Below, piece after piece: positions 14,688 to 22,639 of a stretch of 25,467 nt of DNA (its first letter is position 1; each line of letters starts with the position of its first letter). Made by a program: the position numbers and the translations under genes. A model generated the notes under the pieces. It made no database searches. It was not told the origin of the DNA and saw nothing but the letters and a program-made list of their open reading frames with translations. The DNA comes from Candidatus Saccharimonadota bacterium (GTDB taxonomy: Bacteria > Patescibacteriota > Saccharimonadia > Saccharimonadales > Saccharimonadaceae). The stretch covers positions 1 to 25,467 of the forward strand of contig CAJPSU010000002.1 in assembly GCA_905373345.1 (NCBI GenBank), in the 5' to 3' direction.

Positions 14688-16775
14688 TTACTTTGAGCGC
14701 TTCTCAATAATTTCCTGCGCTACGTTCGGCGGAACTTCTTCGTAGTGCGCCAACTCCATCGTGCTGGCAGCACGGCCTTGGCTCATGCTGCGGATATCGC
14801 TCGTGTAGCCGAACATGTTAGCGAGCGGTACGATCGCCTTGATAAGTTTCGCGCCGCCCATCAAATCTTCCATTGCCTCGATACGGCCGCGGCGCGAGTT
14901 TAAGTCGCCGATGATGTCGCCCATGAACTCTTCCGGCGTCGTCACTTCAACGTGCATAACCGGCTCAAGCAGCACCGGATTAGCCTGCTTGATGCCAGCG
15001 CGCGCTGCCAAACTACCCGCCAAGCTAAACGCCAGCTCGCTGGAGTCGACATCGTGGTAGCTACCGTCGTAGAGCGTGGCTTTGACGTCGACTACCGGAT
15101 AGCCCGCAATGACGCCACCGTTTAGTGTCTCGACGATACCTTTTTGCACCGCCGGGCGGTATTCTTGCGGCACTACGCCGCCCTTGATTTCGTCGATAAA
15201 CTCAAAGCCTTTTCCAGTTTCGTTCGGTTCAAAGCGCACCCATACATCACCATACTGGCCGCGGCCGCCGGACTGCTTAGCATGCTTACCCTGCACCTCC
15301 GCCGTGCCCTTAATGGTTTCGCGGTAAGCAACTTGCGGCTCGCCGACATTTGCTTCAACGTTAAATTCGCGCTTCATACGGTCGATGAGGATTTCGAGAT
15401 GGAGCTCGCCCATACCGGACATAATTGTCTGACCAGTGTCTTCGTCGGTATGAATGCGGAATGTTGGATCTTCTTCTGCGAGGCGCTGCAGGGCAATACC
15501 CATTTTCTCTTGATCAGCTTTCGTTTTCGGCTCAACAGCGATTGATACCGGCGGGTCGGGAAACTCAATCGACTCAAGCGCGATCGGGTGCGCCGCATCC
15601 GCTAATGTATTACCGGTGTACGTATTCTTCAAACCAACGACCGCCGCGATGTCGCCCGCGCCGACCGAATCAATATCCTCGCGCTTATCGGCATGCATAC
15701 GTACAATACGCCCGATACGTTCTTTCTCGCCCGTTGTCGTGTTAAGCACGTAACTACCAGCTTTAAGTACGCCCGAATACACACGGACAAAGATCAGTTT
15801 ACCAACAAACGGATCAGCGGCAATCTTAAACGCCAGCGCCGCCATCGGCTCTTTGTTATCCGGCTTGCGGCCAACCTCGTCGCCCGTCTTCGGGTTTTTG
15901 CCCCAAATTTCGTCGACATCAAGCGGGCTTGGCAAATAATCCGTCATGATATCAAGCAGTTTCTCGACGATCACGCCGCGGCCGTCGCCGCCCGTTACCA
16001 GGAAGAAATCGCCCGCCAGCACGCGCTTGCGCAGCGCCATCTTTAGTTCGTCTTTCGTAATTGATTCTTCGCCTTCGTCGAGGAATTTCATCATTAAATC
16101 GTCGTCGGCTTCAACAGCATTTTCAACAAGCAGGCTGCGCGCGTTCTGTGCTTTTTCCAGCATGTCCGCTGGAATTTCGCCTTCAATCAGCTCGTGGTCA
16201 GTGTAATCCTTGTAAGTGTAAGCTTTCATTTCGACCAAATCAACCACGCCGCAAACGTCCTTCTCAAACCCAATCGGCAAATGAATCGGAAACGCCTGCT
16301 TGCTGAGGCGCGTGTGGATACTCTCCAGCGATTTGTAAAAATCGCCGCCCGTTTGGTTAATCTTGTTGATGAAGCAAAGGCGCGGCACGCCGTATTTATT
16401 CGCCTGGCGCCAAACCGTCTCAGACTGAGCTTCAACACCCATTTTACCGTCAAATACTGTCACCGCACCATCAAGCACGCGAAGCGAACGCTCCACTTCG
16501 GCGGTAAAGTCAATGTGCCCCGGCGTATCGATGATGTTGATTTTATGGCCTTTCCAAAAGCATGTTACGGCCGCCGACGTAATCGTGATGCCGCGCTCTT
16601 TTTCCTGCGCCATCCAGTCGGTCGTCGCGCCGTCGCCATCACCTTTCACCTCACCGATTTTATGGTTAATGCCGGTGCGATACAAAATACCTTCGGTCGT
16701 CGTGGTTTTGCCTGCGTCAATATGCGCAATAATACCAACATTTCTAAAGTTTTTTAGTGGAACATTCGTTGCCAT
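14688..16775 (-). CDS. fusA: Elongation factor G with altered guanine-recognition motifs
   Basis: EF-G (695 residues, five domains) catalyses translocation. G1 AHIDAGKT, G2 RGITITSAA and G3 DTPGHIDF are normal, and domain IV keeps [11 protein letters not shown]. Two base-recognition motifs are not normal. G4 reads NKIN (residues 137-140, codons 16367-16356) instead of NKxD. The segment normally CGSAFKNKG (G5) reads GGDGRGV (about residues 262-268) with a one-residue shortening. The rest is well conserved, so this is clearly the housekeeping translocase and not a decayed copy. AAAGGAA precedes the ATG. It is transcribed alone. Confidence 0.97.
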   Translation of the reverse strand: MATNVPLKNFRNVGIIAHIDAGKTTTTEGILYRTGINHKIGEVKGDGDGATTDWMAQEKERGITITSAAVTCFWKGHKINIIDTPGHIDFTAEVERSLRVLDGAVTVFDGKMGVEAQSETVWRQANKYGVPRLCFINKINQTGGDFYKSLESIHTRLSKQAFPIHLPIGFEKDVCGVVDLVEMKAYTYKDYTDHELIEGEIPADMLEKAQNARSLLVENAVEADDDLMMKFLDEGEESITKDELKMALRKRVLAGDFFLVTGGDGRGVIVEKLLDIMTDYLPSPLDVDEIWGKNPKTGDEVGRKPDNKEPMAALAFKIAADPFVGKLIFVRVYSGVLKAGSYVLNTTTGEKERIGRIVRMHADKREDIDSVGAGDIAAVVGLKNTYTGNTLADAAHPIALESIEFPDPPVSIAVEPKTKADQEKMGIALQRLAEEDPTFRIHTDEDTGQTIMSGMGELHLEILIDRMKREFNVEANVGEPQVAYRETIKGTAEVQGKHAKQSGGRGQYGDVWVRFEPNETGKGFEFIDEIKGGVVPQEYRPAVQKGIVETLNGGVIAGYPVVDVKATLYDGSYHDVDSSELAFSLAGSLAARAGIKQANPVLLEPVMHVEVTTPEEFMGDIIGDLNSRRGRIEAMEDLMGGAKLIKAIVPLANMFGYTSDIRSMSQGRAASTMELAHYEEVPPNVAQEIIEKRSK

Positions 16776-16819
16776 GAGGTTTCCTTTAACTTAAATAATA
16801 TTATCCGAGTTTTTGGCTA

Positions 16820-16837
16820 TTTTTTGCCACCAAAAAA
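16820..16837 (-). other. Hairpin in the fusA leader
   Basis: TTTTTTG-CCAC-CAAAAAA forms a perfect 7-bp stem with a 4-base loop between the likely fusA -10 box and its ribosome binding site. Its role is unknown. Confidence 0.4.
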
Positions 16838-16852
16838 CTACTATTACTGGCT

Positions 16853-16861
16853 ATTATATCA
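16853..16861 (-). promoter_or_regulatory. Extended -10 promoter of fusA
   Basis: TGA-TATAAT on the minus strand about 78 bp before the fusA ATG. There is no good -35. The extended -10 may compensate. Confidence 0.6.
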
Positions 16862-16909
16862 GATTTATTCTTGTAAATATAGTGCCTGGCGTGCGCCAAT
16901 ATAAGACGG

Positions 16910-19261
16910 CTAATACTGCGGCGGCCAATTTTGCGGCGGAAATGGCGGTTGCGGCGGGAGCTGGCTCGGAGCTAAGGCTGGCTTTCGGCGCACCGCAAAG
17001 TAGATAATCAAGCAAATCCCTGCAATAAACGCTATACCCGTGATAGACCCGATAACGATTACCGCGATAATAACGGGCTTGTTAGGCTTTTTGCCGAGCG
17101 CGTTTTCCGCTTCTTTTTTAATGTAGGCGCGGTAGGCTTCAACGTCATTAGGATTGCCCTTGTATTCTTCGCTTGGCGCAGGTTCTGGCGAACGCTCCTC
17201 AACATAATTGTCTGCCGTGTTTTGGGATATCTGCAACATACGCGAAACTAGGTAGTTGTTTGGATATTTACTATTAAGCTTTTCGAAATACGTTGCTGCC
17301 CGAGAATACTGCCCATGCGAGAACTCTTCAAGACCATCTTTCCATAGCTTAGTCAATTCTCCGTCGCTTGATAATCGTATGTTATTTTTGCGAGCCATAG
17401 CTTTAAGGTCTTTTATGTCGCGTGCAAGCCCTGACCCAAAACAGTTATTTTTAGAACCTGAGTCTTCGCAGTTGTCTCCGCCCGACCCATACGTATTAAT
17501 TCCTACTTGCCTGCCGCTATCGTCAAATGCCGGTCCGCCGCTGTTGCCCGATGCAATTTTCGCCGACATGGAAAATAGCGTATGTCCGCCCGCATCAGAT
17601 TCTATGCCGTCTACCTGGCCTTGCGTCGCTGTCGGCACAGTGGTCGCGTTGGTCGTATCTAGCCCCTTATCAACAATCCACGGGAATCCGAGCGCCGTTA
17701 TTTGAGATCCTTCATGCAGGTTGTTTATGTCGCCCAATTCCACTGCCGGAAATTCTCCGTCTGCTTTCAAAATTGCTACATCGGTCTTCTTGCTATTCCG
17801 GTTAAAGGCTCTGTCGTTCGTTTCGACTTCGGAATCAATCTTTTTTGCCATCAGGTTAGTCTTTGTCGCCACCCAGCCATTAGCGTCCCAGCGAATCGGA
17901 TCGTTTGAAGTCTGGATGATGTACGACGATTGATCATTGCTGATGGTAATATTACTGTTTGGCACGCGGTTAATAAAACTCAGTAGCGTTGACGCTGCTT
18001 CACCATCACCAGATTCTGCGCGCGCCAATAGCTGATTTGCCTCGGACTGAGTCAGATAGCCTGCTCGGACGAGAAAACTCAGATACCCGTCTACCATACT
18101 GTCTTGGATGCCGTTGTCAAATAGGCCAGCAGTCCTTATGTCGGTAACGTGGCCATTAGTTGCAATGTATCCGTCGCTCGACACAATAGAGCCGCTGCCT
18201 ATCCCGCGCACACACAAGCCAGTTAAGTTTAGCTGCGCTCCATTTTCTGCGGTATATCGTACATCTGCGCAGCGGTATGCTCCAACTCGAACCGTCGCTA
18301 TCTGATTTCTTGCGACAACGTTTATAAGAGAACTATCGTCGATTTCGTATGGGATATTCGTTATGTCTTTATCGTCTACGCCTTTGCTGGATGAACTTGA
18401 CGATGATTGAGCGGCAAGCTTAATTGCGGGCGTACTATCGGCGTCGTCTGCGCGCGTCAATAAATTCTCGTCTGGCTTCTGGAACGAAACGCTTGCGATA
18501 AGAGATTCAATCTCTGCCTTGTCATTCTCTGGCACCGCTGAGTACACTGTCATTTCCAGCCAGTACGGCCGGTCATTTTGCACGGTCATATAGGAGTAAC
18601 GATGTCCAATGATTTGCTCTGTTTGACTAAATCTCGATTTACGAGTACTGTCAACCAACTTAAACTTTTTGCCCGAGATTGTTATGTCGCTCACTTTACA
18701 TTCGTCGTTTGGGTCGTTTTCTTGAAATTGCTTCACTTTCACCGAAGCCATTAAATCAAGATCTGAATATTTGCTTGTATCTTTGTATTGCTCGGGCATC
18801 GTGCTGCGATCAAAATAATCTCTTTTACGAGATGTGTGAACTGACAAATACGGCCTAATAACGCTATTTGCGAGCTTCGACTTACCGGACAATCCTGGAT
18901 CGCTTTTCTTAAATCCAACCTCTACAAGGTTATAGCCGCGGGATACTTTTAGCTCGTCGTCTTTATAGGTATTAGCGTTGTATGTATCGCTGTTTGATTT
19001 CGCGGTAGCTTCATGCGCCGAAGCGCTGAATAACGCGTTATCGTAATGCACAGTGAAGCCGAGCTTGGAAACGACACTACGCTTGGTCGTTTGCTGAGCG
19101 CTTAGCATAACTCCTCTAAGCTTGTTGCGAGCCGTTTCCGCGACGTTGTTCTGCTGGTTCTGGCGGATAATCATATATCCAGCTATGATAATTGCTACCA
19201 GCATGACGCCCGATACTATAGTAGCGGTAATTAATACCTTAAAAGATTTCTTATTACGCAT
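16910..19261 (-). CDS. Membrane-anchored trypsin-fold (S1C/HtrA-like) serine protease
   Basis: A 783-residue protein counted from the ATG at 19261. An earlier TTG at 19288 lies upstream of the -10 box and is unlikely. Residues about 9-32 form an N-terminal membrane helix. An N-terminal domain of about 260 residues has no family that I recognise. A protease domain follows, with His371 in IATNGHVTD, Asp494 in KKTDVAILKAD and Ser574 in SGNSGGPAFDD. About 100 residues, including a helical segment, separate His from Asp, longer than in typical HtrA. Then comes a TPR-like helical stretch (GLEEFSHGQYSRAATYFEKL), a second membrane helix (PVIIAVIVIGSITGIAFIAG) and a Pro/Gln-rich tail. It probably cleaves proteins outside the membrane. 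The mRNA looks leaderless. It is inserted between rpsG and fusA. Confidence 0.88.
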   Translation of the reverse strand: MRNKKSFKVLITATIVSGVMLVAIIIAGYMIIRQNQQNNVAETARNKLRGVMLSAQQTTKRSVVSKLGFTVHYDNALFSASAHEATAKSNSDTYNANTYKDDELKVSRGYNLVEVGFKKSDPGLSGKSKLANSVIRPYLSVHTSRKRDYFDRSTMPEQYKDTSKYSDLDLMASVKVKQFQENDPNDECKVSDITISGKKFKLVDSTRKSRFSQTEQIIGHRYSYMTVQNDRPYWLEMTVYSAVPENDKAEIESLIASVSFQKPDENLLTRADDADSTPAIKLAAQSSSSSSSKGVDDKDITNIPYEIDDSSLINVVARNQIATVRVGAYRCADVRYTAENGAQLNLTGLCVRGIGSGSIVSSDGYIATNGHVTDIRTAGLFDNGIQDSMVDGYLSFLVRAGYLTQSEANQLLARAESGDGEAASTLLSFINRVPNSNITISNDQSSYIIQTSNDPIRWDANGWVATKTNLMAKKIDSEVETNDRAFNRNSKKTDVAILKADGEFPAVELGDINNLHEGSQITALGFPWIVDKGLDTTNATTVPTATQGQVDGIESDAGGHTLFSMSAKIASGNSGGPAFDDSGRQVGINTYGSGGDNCEDSGSKNNCFGSGLARDIKDLKAMARKNNIRLSSDGELTKLWKDGLEEFSHGQYSRAATYFEKLNSKYPNNYLVSRMLQISQNTADNYVEERSPEPAPSEEYKGNPNDVEAYRAYIKKEAENALGKKPNKPVIIAVIVIGSITGIAFIAGICLIIYFAVRRKPALAPSQLPPQPPFPPQNWPPQY

Positions 19262-19267
19262 GCGCTT

Positions 19268-19276
19268 ATTGTAGCA
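19268..19276 (-). promoter_or_regulatory. Extended -10 promoter giving a leaderless protease mRNA
   Basis: TGC-TACAAT on the minus strand is followed by exactly six bases and the ATG at 19261, with no Shine-Dalgarno site. The box lies just past the rpsG terminator. Confidence 0.65.
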
Positions 19277-19291
19277 TATGCGCGGCAAAAC

Positions 19292-19319
19292 AAAACGCTC
19301 TCCGCAGGGAGAGCGTTTT
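19292..19319 (-). terminator. Terminator of the rpsL-rpsG operon
   Basis: A perfect 12-bp stem (AAAACGCTCTCC at 19292-19303, GGAGAGCGTTTT at 19308-19319) has a four-base loop, 30 bp past the rpsG stop. Confidence 0.9.
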
Positions 19320-19348
19320 ACGCCCCTTCTATTTTTTACGGCGTTCGC

Positions 19349-19828
19349 CTAGCCGCGCGCGAAATGCGCGAAAGCGCGGTTGGCTTCCGCCATTTTGTGC
19401 GTGTCTTCTTTTTTCTTAAACGCGATACCAGTTTCGTTGACGGCATCAACAATTTCGGTCGCAAGGCGTTTACTATACGGCATGCCGCTTTTGCTGCGCG
19501 CCGCCTGTACTAGCCACATAAACGCGAAATGTTGCTGGCGGTGGCCCTGAATCGGAAATGGAATCTGATAGTTTGCACCGCCGACACGACGAGATTTTAC
19601 CTCAAATGCCGGGCTAATATTTTTTATACAGGCTTCAAAAACCTCCAACGGCTCTTCGCTTTTAAGCGTTTTCGCCGCCTGCTCAAGCGCGCTGTAAACG
19701 GCGCGCTCGGCAACTTGCTTTTTGCCATTAAGCATTGATTTGTTGATCAAGCGCTGTACGAGCACACTCTGATACTTGCGATCCGGCTTGATAGTGCGCT
19801 GCAATTTCTTCGTGACTTTACGAGGCAT
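19349..19828 (-). CDS. rpsG: 30S ribosomal protein S7
   Basis: S7 (159 residues) nucleates the 30S head and lies at the E site. RKYQSVLVQRLINKSMLNGKK, the hairpin EVKSRRVGGANYQIPFPI, and the C-terminal KKKEDTHKMAEANRAFAHF are diagnostic. The RRQALALRWLV-type segment reads RQQHFAFMWLV, somewhat divergent. It starts two bases after rpsL. AAGGAGGAT inside the end of rpsL is a near-perfect Shine-Dalgarno site, consistent with coupled translation. Confidence 0.97.
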   Translation of the reverse strand: MPRKVTKKLQRTIKPDRKYQSVLVQRLINKSMLNGKKQVAERAVYSALEQAAKTLKSEEPLEVFEACIKNISPAFEVKSRRVGGANYQIPFPIQGHRQQHFAFMWLVQAARSKSGMPYSKRLATEIVDAVNETGIAFKKKEDTHKMAEANRAFAHFARG

Positions 19829-19830
19829 GA

Positions 19831-20244
19831 TTACTTATCCTCCTTTTTCGTACCATACTTTGAACGGCCTTGTTTACGCTTGGAGACGCCCTGCAAATCA
19901 AGCGCGCCGCGTACGATATGGTAGCGCACACCCGGCAGGTCTGGCACGCGGCCGCCGCGTACGAGTACGACTGCATGCTCTTGCAAGTTGTGTCCTTCGC
20001 CGCCAATATACGCCCAAACTTCGTATCCGTTCGTCAGACGCACGCGCGCAACTTTACGGAGCGCAGAGTTAGGTTTTTTTGGCGTTTTGGTCGTCACTTT
20101 CACGCACACGCCGCGCTTGAGCGGTGCATTTTGGTTATAGTACCGAACTTTCAGCGCATTATGAATGCGCCCAAGCGCTGGAGACTTCGACTTTTTTGCC
20201 GCCGTCTTGCGCGACTTGCGCACCAGCTGATTGATGGTTGGCAT
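19831..20244 (-). CDS. rpsL: 30S ribosomal protein S12 with Lys-to-Pro change in the decoding loop
   Basis: S12 (137 residues) monitors codon-anticodon pairing. It has the long-loop form, with about 13 extra residues between KSPAL and KRGVC, as in Bacillus. The [11 protein letters not shown] loop (site of classical streptomycin resistance) is normal. The second decoding loop, usually [13 protein letters not shown], reads [13 protein letters not shown]: Pro101 is encoded by CCA at 19944-19942 in place of the near-invariant Lys (E. coli K87). The adjacent Asp, which RimO can methylthiolate, is kept. It is first in an operon with rpsG. Confidence 0.97.
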   Translation of the reverse strand: MPTINQLVRKSRKTAAKKSKSPALGRIHNALKVRYYNQNAPLKRGVCVKVTTKTPKKPNSALRKVARVRLTNGYEVWAYIGGEGHNLQEHAVVLVRGGRVPDLPGVRYHIVRGALDLQGVSKRKQGRSKYGTKKEDK

Positions 20245-20393
20245 AAATCACCCATTCCTTTTCATTACACTTATACTCTTGGCGGAGCTTGCTAAAGGCT
20301 CTGCGGATACATGAGCACGGCAGCAACCCGCCTCATGCGTCTGATTTTACGTACCGAGATTATCCCAGCGGCGAATCAGAGAAACTCTCTGTT
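20245..20393 (-). other. Structured leader of the rpsL-rpsG mRNA
   Basis: About 145 nt separate the predicted start site from the rpsL ATG. Two hairpins are visible: GCGGAGC/GCTCTGC (20282-20304), and one closed by ATGAG/CTCAT (20311-20336) with inner CGG/CCG pairs. An autoregulatory role (for example S7 or S12 binding) is possible but unproven. Confidence 0.4.
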
Positions 20394-20423
20394 ATTATAG
20401 CACGGCTGGTGGCATTTTGTCTA
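20394..20423 (-). promoter_or_regulatory. Promoter of rpsL-rpsG
   Basis: TAGACA (20423-20418), 18 bp and TGC-TATAAT (box 20399-20394) lie on the minus strand. It is an extended -10 with a fair -35. Confidence 0.75.
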
Positions 20424-20508
20424 GATAGGATAATGTATAAAGCTGATTTTTAGAGCGACGGTTTTTGGTTTGTTTAGACTTATCGCACCAGAATTTTACC
20501 GCAAACTA

Positions 20509-20537
20509 TTGACTTTGGGCGGCAAGTATGATATATA
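20509..20537 (+). promoter_or_regulatory. Promoter of the small plus-strand transcript
   Basis: TTGACT (20509-20514), 17 bp and TATATA (20532-20537). The predicted RNA would begin almost exactly at a 10-bp hairpin (CTTTTCGCAC at 20542-20551 with GTGTGAAAAG at 20558-20567), a typical 5'-protecting arrangement. Confidence 0.55.
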
Positions 20538-20603
20538 TCAGCTTTTCGCACAATCCCGTGTGAAAAGTAGAAACTTGAGATAAAAGAAGGGGGTAAAGCA
20601 GCT

Positions 20604-20798
20604 ATGCTTTACATCCACGAGTATGATGAGCCTGAGCCCGACGACGAGCTTGCCGCCGACCCCGACCCTGCCATCAAGGCGGCGCTGGCGGAAGCACGCC
20701 ACAATAAGGACGTCATCTCCTTTGATGACGTCCTTAGTCACCTCCGCCGCCCCTGGTGGCGGCGAGCCTTGGATAAGGTCCGCCCGTTCAGGCGGTAG
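20604..20798 (+). CDS. 64-aa acidic/basic small protein, function unknown
   Basis: The reading frame starts ten bases after AAGAAGGGGG. The protein has an acidic N-terminal half (EYDEPEPDDELAADPDP), a predicted helix (IKAALAEARHNKD) and a very basic end (RRPWWRRALDKVRPFRR). The ALAEAR...VISFDDVLSHL pattern loosely recalls RelB/DinJ-like antitoxins, but no toxin partner is present, so I do not claim that. The DNA contains a perfect 13-bp inverted repeat at 20705-20736 and two more GC-rich hairpins inside the ORF. The transcript may therefore work partly or wholly as RNA. Confidence 0.5.
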   Translation: MLYIHEYDEPEPDDELAADPDPAIKAALAEARHNKDVISFDDVLSHLRRPWWRRALDKVRPFRR

Positions 20799-20800
20799 AT

Positions 20801-20900
20801 CCTAGGCGTTGTTGTCGCCCCCTATGCTTTGGTTTATCTGAAGCATGGGGGCGGCACTCCATTCCGAACTCTGTTTAGAGTTCTGAGTTTCCCGCCTAGG
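20801..20900 (+). ncRNA. Candidate three-way-junction RNA element
   Basis: Helix 1 pairs CCTAGGCG (20801-20808) with CGCCTAGG (20893-20900). Inside it, one long arm spans 20816-20853, with 13 pairs and one bulged T. A second arm pairs GAACTCT with AGAGTTC (20866-20883). All three helices are perfect apart from the bulge. It follows the 64-aa ORF by two bases. It matches no RNA family that I recognise. The weak CTTTTC tail argues against a simple terminator. Confidence 0.5.
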
Positions 20901-21065
20901 CTTTTCGGGCTTATGGTTTTTGCTCCCTTTCTTTTCTCTATCATAGCTTACTGCTTTGAGCTATCCTTTATATAGTTTTCTAGTTAGATTGCTTGGCGGT
21001 TTAGCTGTATTACTATAACAAAGAGCTGTTTGATTGATTATTCTTTCTTGTGACTCTTTGTTTCT
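20901..21065 (+). other. AT-rich stretch without a supported gene
   Basis: This lies between the three-way-junction element and the plus-strand terminator. The only plus-strand ORF noticed is about 20 codons without a ribosome binding site. The 3' end of the truncated CYTH frame overlaps it from 21013. Confidence 0.4.
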
Positions 21066-21414
21066 GCCCAAGCTGCATGTTTTGTATAATGTGCGCTTGG
21101 GCTTTTTTCTTGGAGGGATAGGTTAATATATAAAGCGCCGCCAGCACATCAAGCGCTTGATCAAAATCGTCAACAACAATCTCTTTTTCAATCGTCCCGT
21201 CGACCGTATCGTTCATGATTTCTTTGCATGTGATCGTCGTGCGGCTACCGTCTGTCCGTAAGCGCACCCATTTATTTGCCTGCGCTGGAATCGTGTCAAA
21301 CACGTAGCGACGAAATTGGTAACTGCCGGTTTTCTTCGCACCAAGCGATTCAGCCCGCTGTACGAATTGCACCGTATTGATATGTAAAATTTTTGCTTCG
21401 TATTCTATGCTCAT
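21013..21414 (-). pseudogene. C-terminally truncated CYTH-domain gene
   Basis: The frame gives 133 residues from the ATG at 21414 (another ATG at 21417 is directly upstream), preceded by AGGAAAC. Residues 1-95 match the first half of a CYTH fold: ExExK as EYEAK (residues 4-8), the YQFRRYVFDT strand, KWVRLRTDGSRTTITCKE and the GTIEKEIVVDDFDQALDVL strand-helix. From about 21130 the sequence becomes low-complexity, basic and unrelated. The second half of the barrel, with further catalytic charges, is missing, and a plus-strand terminator overlaps the tail. It is most likely a remnant truncated when the neighbouring plus-strand module arrived. Confidence 0.7.
21066..21108 (+). terminator. Intrinsic terminator on the plus strand
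   Basis: GCCCAAGC (21066-21073) pairs with GCTTGGGC (21095-21102), three further inner pairs follow a bulge, and TTTTTT lies at 21103-21108. It would end the transcript that begins near 20544. Confidence 0.8.
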
Positions 21415-21514
21415 CATGCGTTTCCTATTTTTGCCTATTGTGGCAGATTGTATGTGCGCGGTAAAGCGCTCGCCGCCCGCGCCCGGCTTTCGCGCTAAAT
21501 CATAAGAGTTATAG

Positions 21515-21520
21515 TATAAT
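21515..21520 (+). promoter_or_regulatory. -10 box giving a leaderless mRNA for the 342-aa protein
   Basis: TATAAT is followed by six bases and the ATG at 21527. There is no Shine-Dalgarno sequence and no clear -35. Confidence 0.65.
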
Positions 21521-21526
21521 ATAAGC

Positions 21527-22555
21527 ATGAATCCACAACGAAATTTGAATGATAGCGATATTGAAAATGCCGGACACCCGGGGTACGTTTCGCCGTCGGC
21601 GAACGCGGCTCCGAAGCCGCTTTCGGACGGTAAATATGCGCAGCCCGTACCGCACCAAAAGGGCGTCCGCTCGTTTCATGTGCTCAAAGTAATACTGATC
21701 AGCGGATTGCTACTCGCGGCGGCGATCGGCGTGATCGCAGTCATACTGTTGTTCGCGCAATCATCAACCAAGCGCACTACAAACGAGCAGAAAAAGGCTG
21801 GCGAAACCAAATTAGACCCGCTCACTGCGCAGCAAACTATTGAACGCACGGCCGTGTATTTCAAGGGGCAAGAGAAAGCTAAAACGCCGCTGACAATTCC
21901 GATCAAGGTGAAGGGTAAGAATTTCTACACTGTCATACCGGACGTTGATATTTTGCAGAGTCTTGCCGGCTACGTGCCGAAAGAAATGAGCAAGCAGCAG
22001 CGCGAGTCAATCGAAAAAAGCCTGGACTATGATAAGTTCGTCAAGAAAGTTTTTTCCGAGGGTGATGAAAAAACGGCGTATTTGGCTGATTTCACGCGTG
22101 ATGACGTCGTGTGCCAGCTGAGCGTCGATCCGGCAGAGCACGACACCAAAGGCGACTGGACGGAGCTGCGCTGCTTGGATATATCTGCCTACACGCCATA
22201 CGCCGACGCTCAGCAGCCGCTCGCCAAAGCGTACAGCGCCGTTACATCGACCGCGGCGCATTATGGATTTATCGGCAAGCCAGTGCCGAAAGACGGCGCG
22301 CTCAGCGGGTACAAACTGGTTGAAATTCCAGTCGGCGCGGTTACTAATCAGCGCATGACGACGCCTGATAATTTGGGCATGTTCTACCAGATGCCGGACG
22401 GCTTGTGGTATTATTTCCGCGACCGCAACCGCGATGTGTATGTAGAGTGCGAAAACTTTACCGGTGAGAATCAGCGGCGCGCCTACGCCGACCAGCCGTG
22501 CCGCCGCCGCTCAACTGGCACAATTGAGACCGTGAAATACGGCGGGAAGCGCTGA
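21527..22555 (+). CDS. Membrane-anchored extracytoplasmic protein, function unknown
   Basis: A 342-residue protein. It has a cytoplasmic N-terminus rich in Asn, Pro and Ser (residues 1-45), one membrane helix (VLKVILISGLLLAAAIGVIA, about 52-76), a Lys/Thr/Gln linker and an outer domain of about 240 residues. The outer domain has three cysteines in DDVVCQLSV, ELRCLDI and VECENF, and a fourth in DQPCRRR, which could form two disulfides. I do not recognise a family. It ends in TGA, showing that UGA is read as stop. It was inserted between rpoC and rpsL on the opposite strand, and the mRNA is probably leaderless. Confidence 0.8.
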   Translation: MNPQRNLNDSDIENAGHPGYVSPSANAAPKPLSDGKYAQPVPHQKGVRSFHVLKVILISGLLLAAAIGVIAVILLFAQSSTKRTTNEQKKAGETKLDPLTAQQTIERTAVYFKGQEKAKTPLTIPIKVKGKNFYTVIPDVDILQSLAGYVPKEMSKQQRESIEKSLDYDKFVKKVFSEGDEKTAYLADFTRDDVVCQLSVDPAEHDTKGDWTELRCLDISAYTPYADAQQPLAKAYSAVTSTAAHYGFIGKPVPKDGALSGYKLVEIPVGAVTNQRMTTPDNLGMFYQMPDGLWYYFRDRNRDVYVECENFTGENQRRAYADQPCRRRSTGTIETVKYGGKR

Positions 22556-22601
22556 TTCCAGCCGCCTCTGCAAATCAAACTGATGTGAATAATCGCGTAC
22601 T

Positions 22602-22639
22602 AAAAACACCTTTCCCGTAAATGAGAAAGGTGTTTTTTT
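22602..22639. terminator. Bidirectional terminator between rpoC and the 342-aa gene
   Basis: AAAAACACCTTTC (22602-22614) pairs with GAAAGGTGTTTTT (22625-22637) over 13 bp with a ten-base loop and T/A tails on both sides. It ends rpoC (minus) and the 342-aa gene (plus). Confidence 0.9.

Noticed and set aside
16194..16757. 187-codon plus-strand ORF inside fusA
   Set aside because: It is antisense to the conserved GTPase domain of EF-G and has no start signals.
19261..19288. TTG start for the protease at 19288
   Set aside because: It lies upstream of the -10 box TACAAT, so it would not be in the mRNA. The ATG at 19261 fits the predicted start site.
20538..20741. 67-codon minus-strand ORF opposite the 64-aa gene
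   Set aside because: It has no ribosome binding site, and it overlaps the plus-strand promoter and hairpins. The plus strand has promoter, Shine-Dalgarno site and terminator.
20801..20900. Possible 5S rRNA: outer helix plus a CCATTCCGAACTC motif
   Set aside because: The motif lies about 63 nt from the 5' end and only about 36 nt from the 3' end. In 5S rRNA it is near position 40 with about 70 nt after it. The helices do not follow 5S topology.
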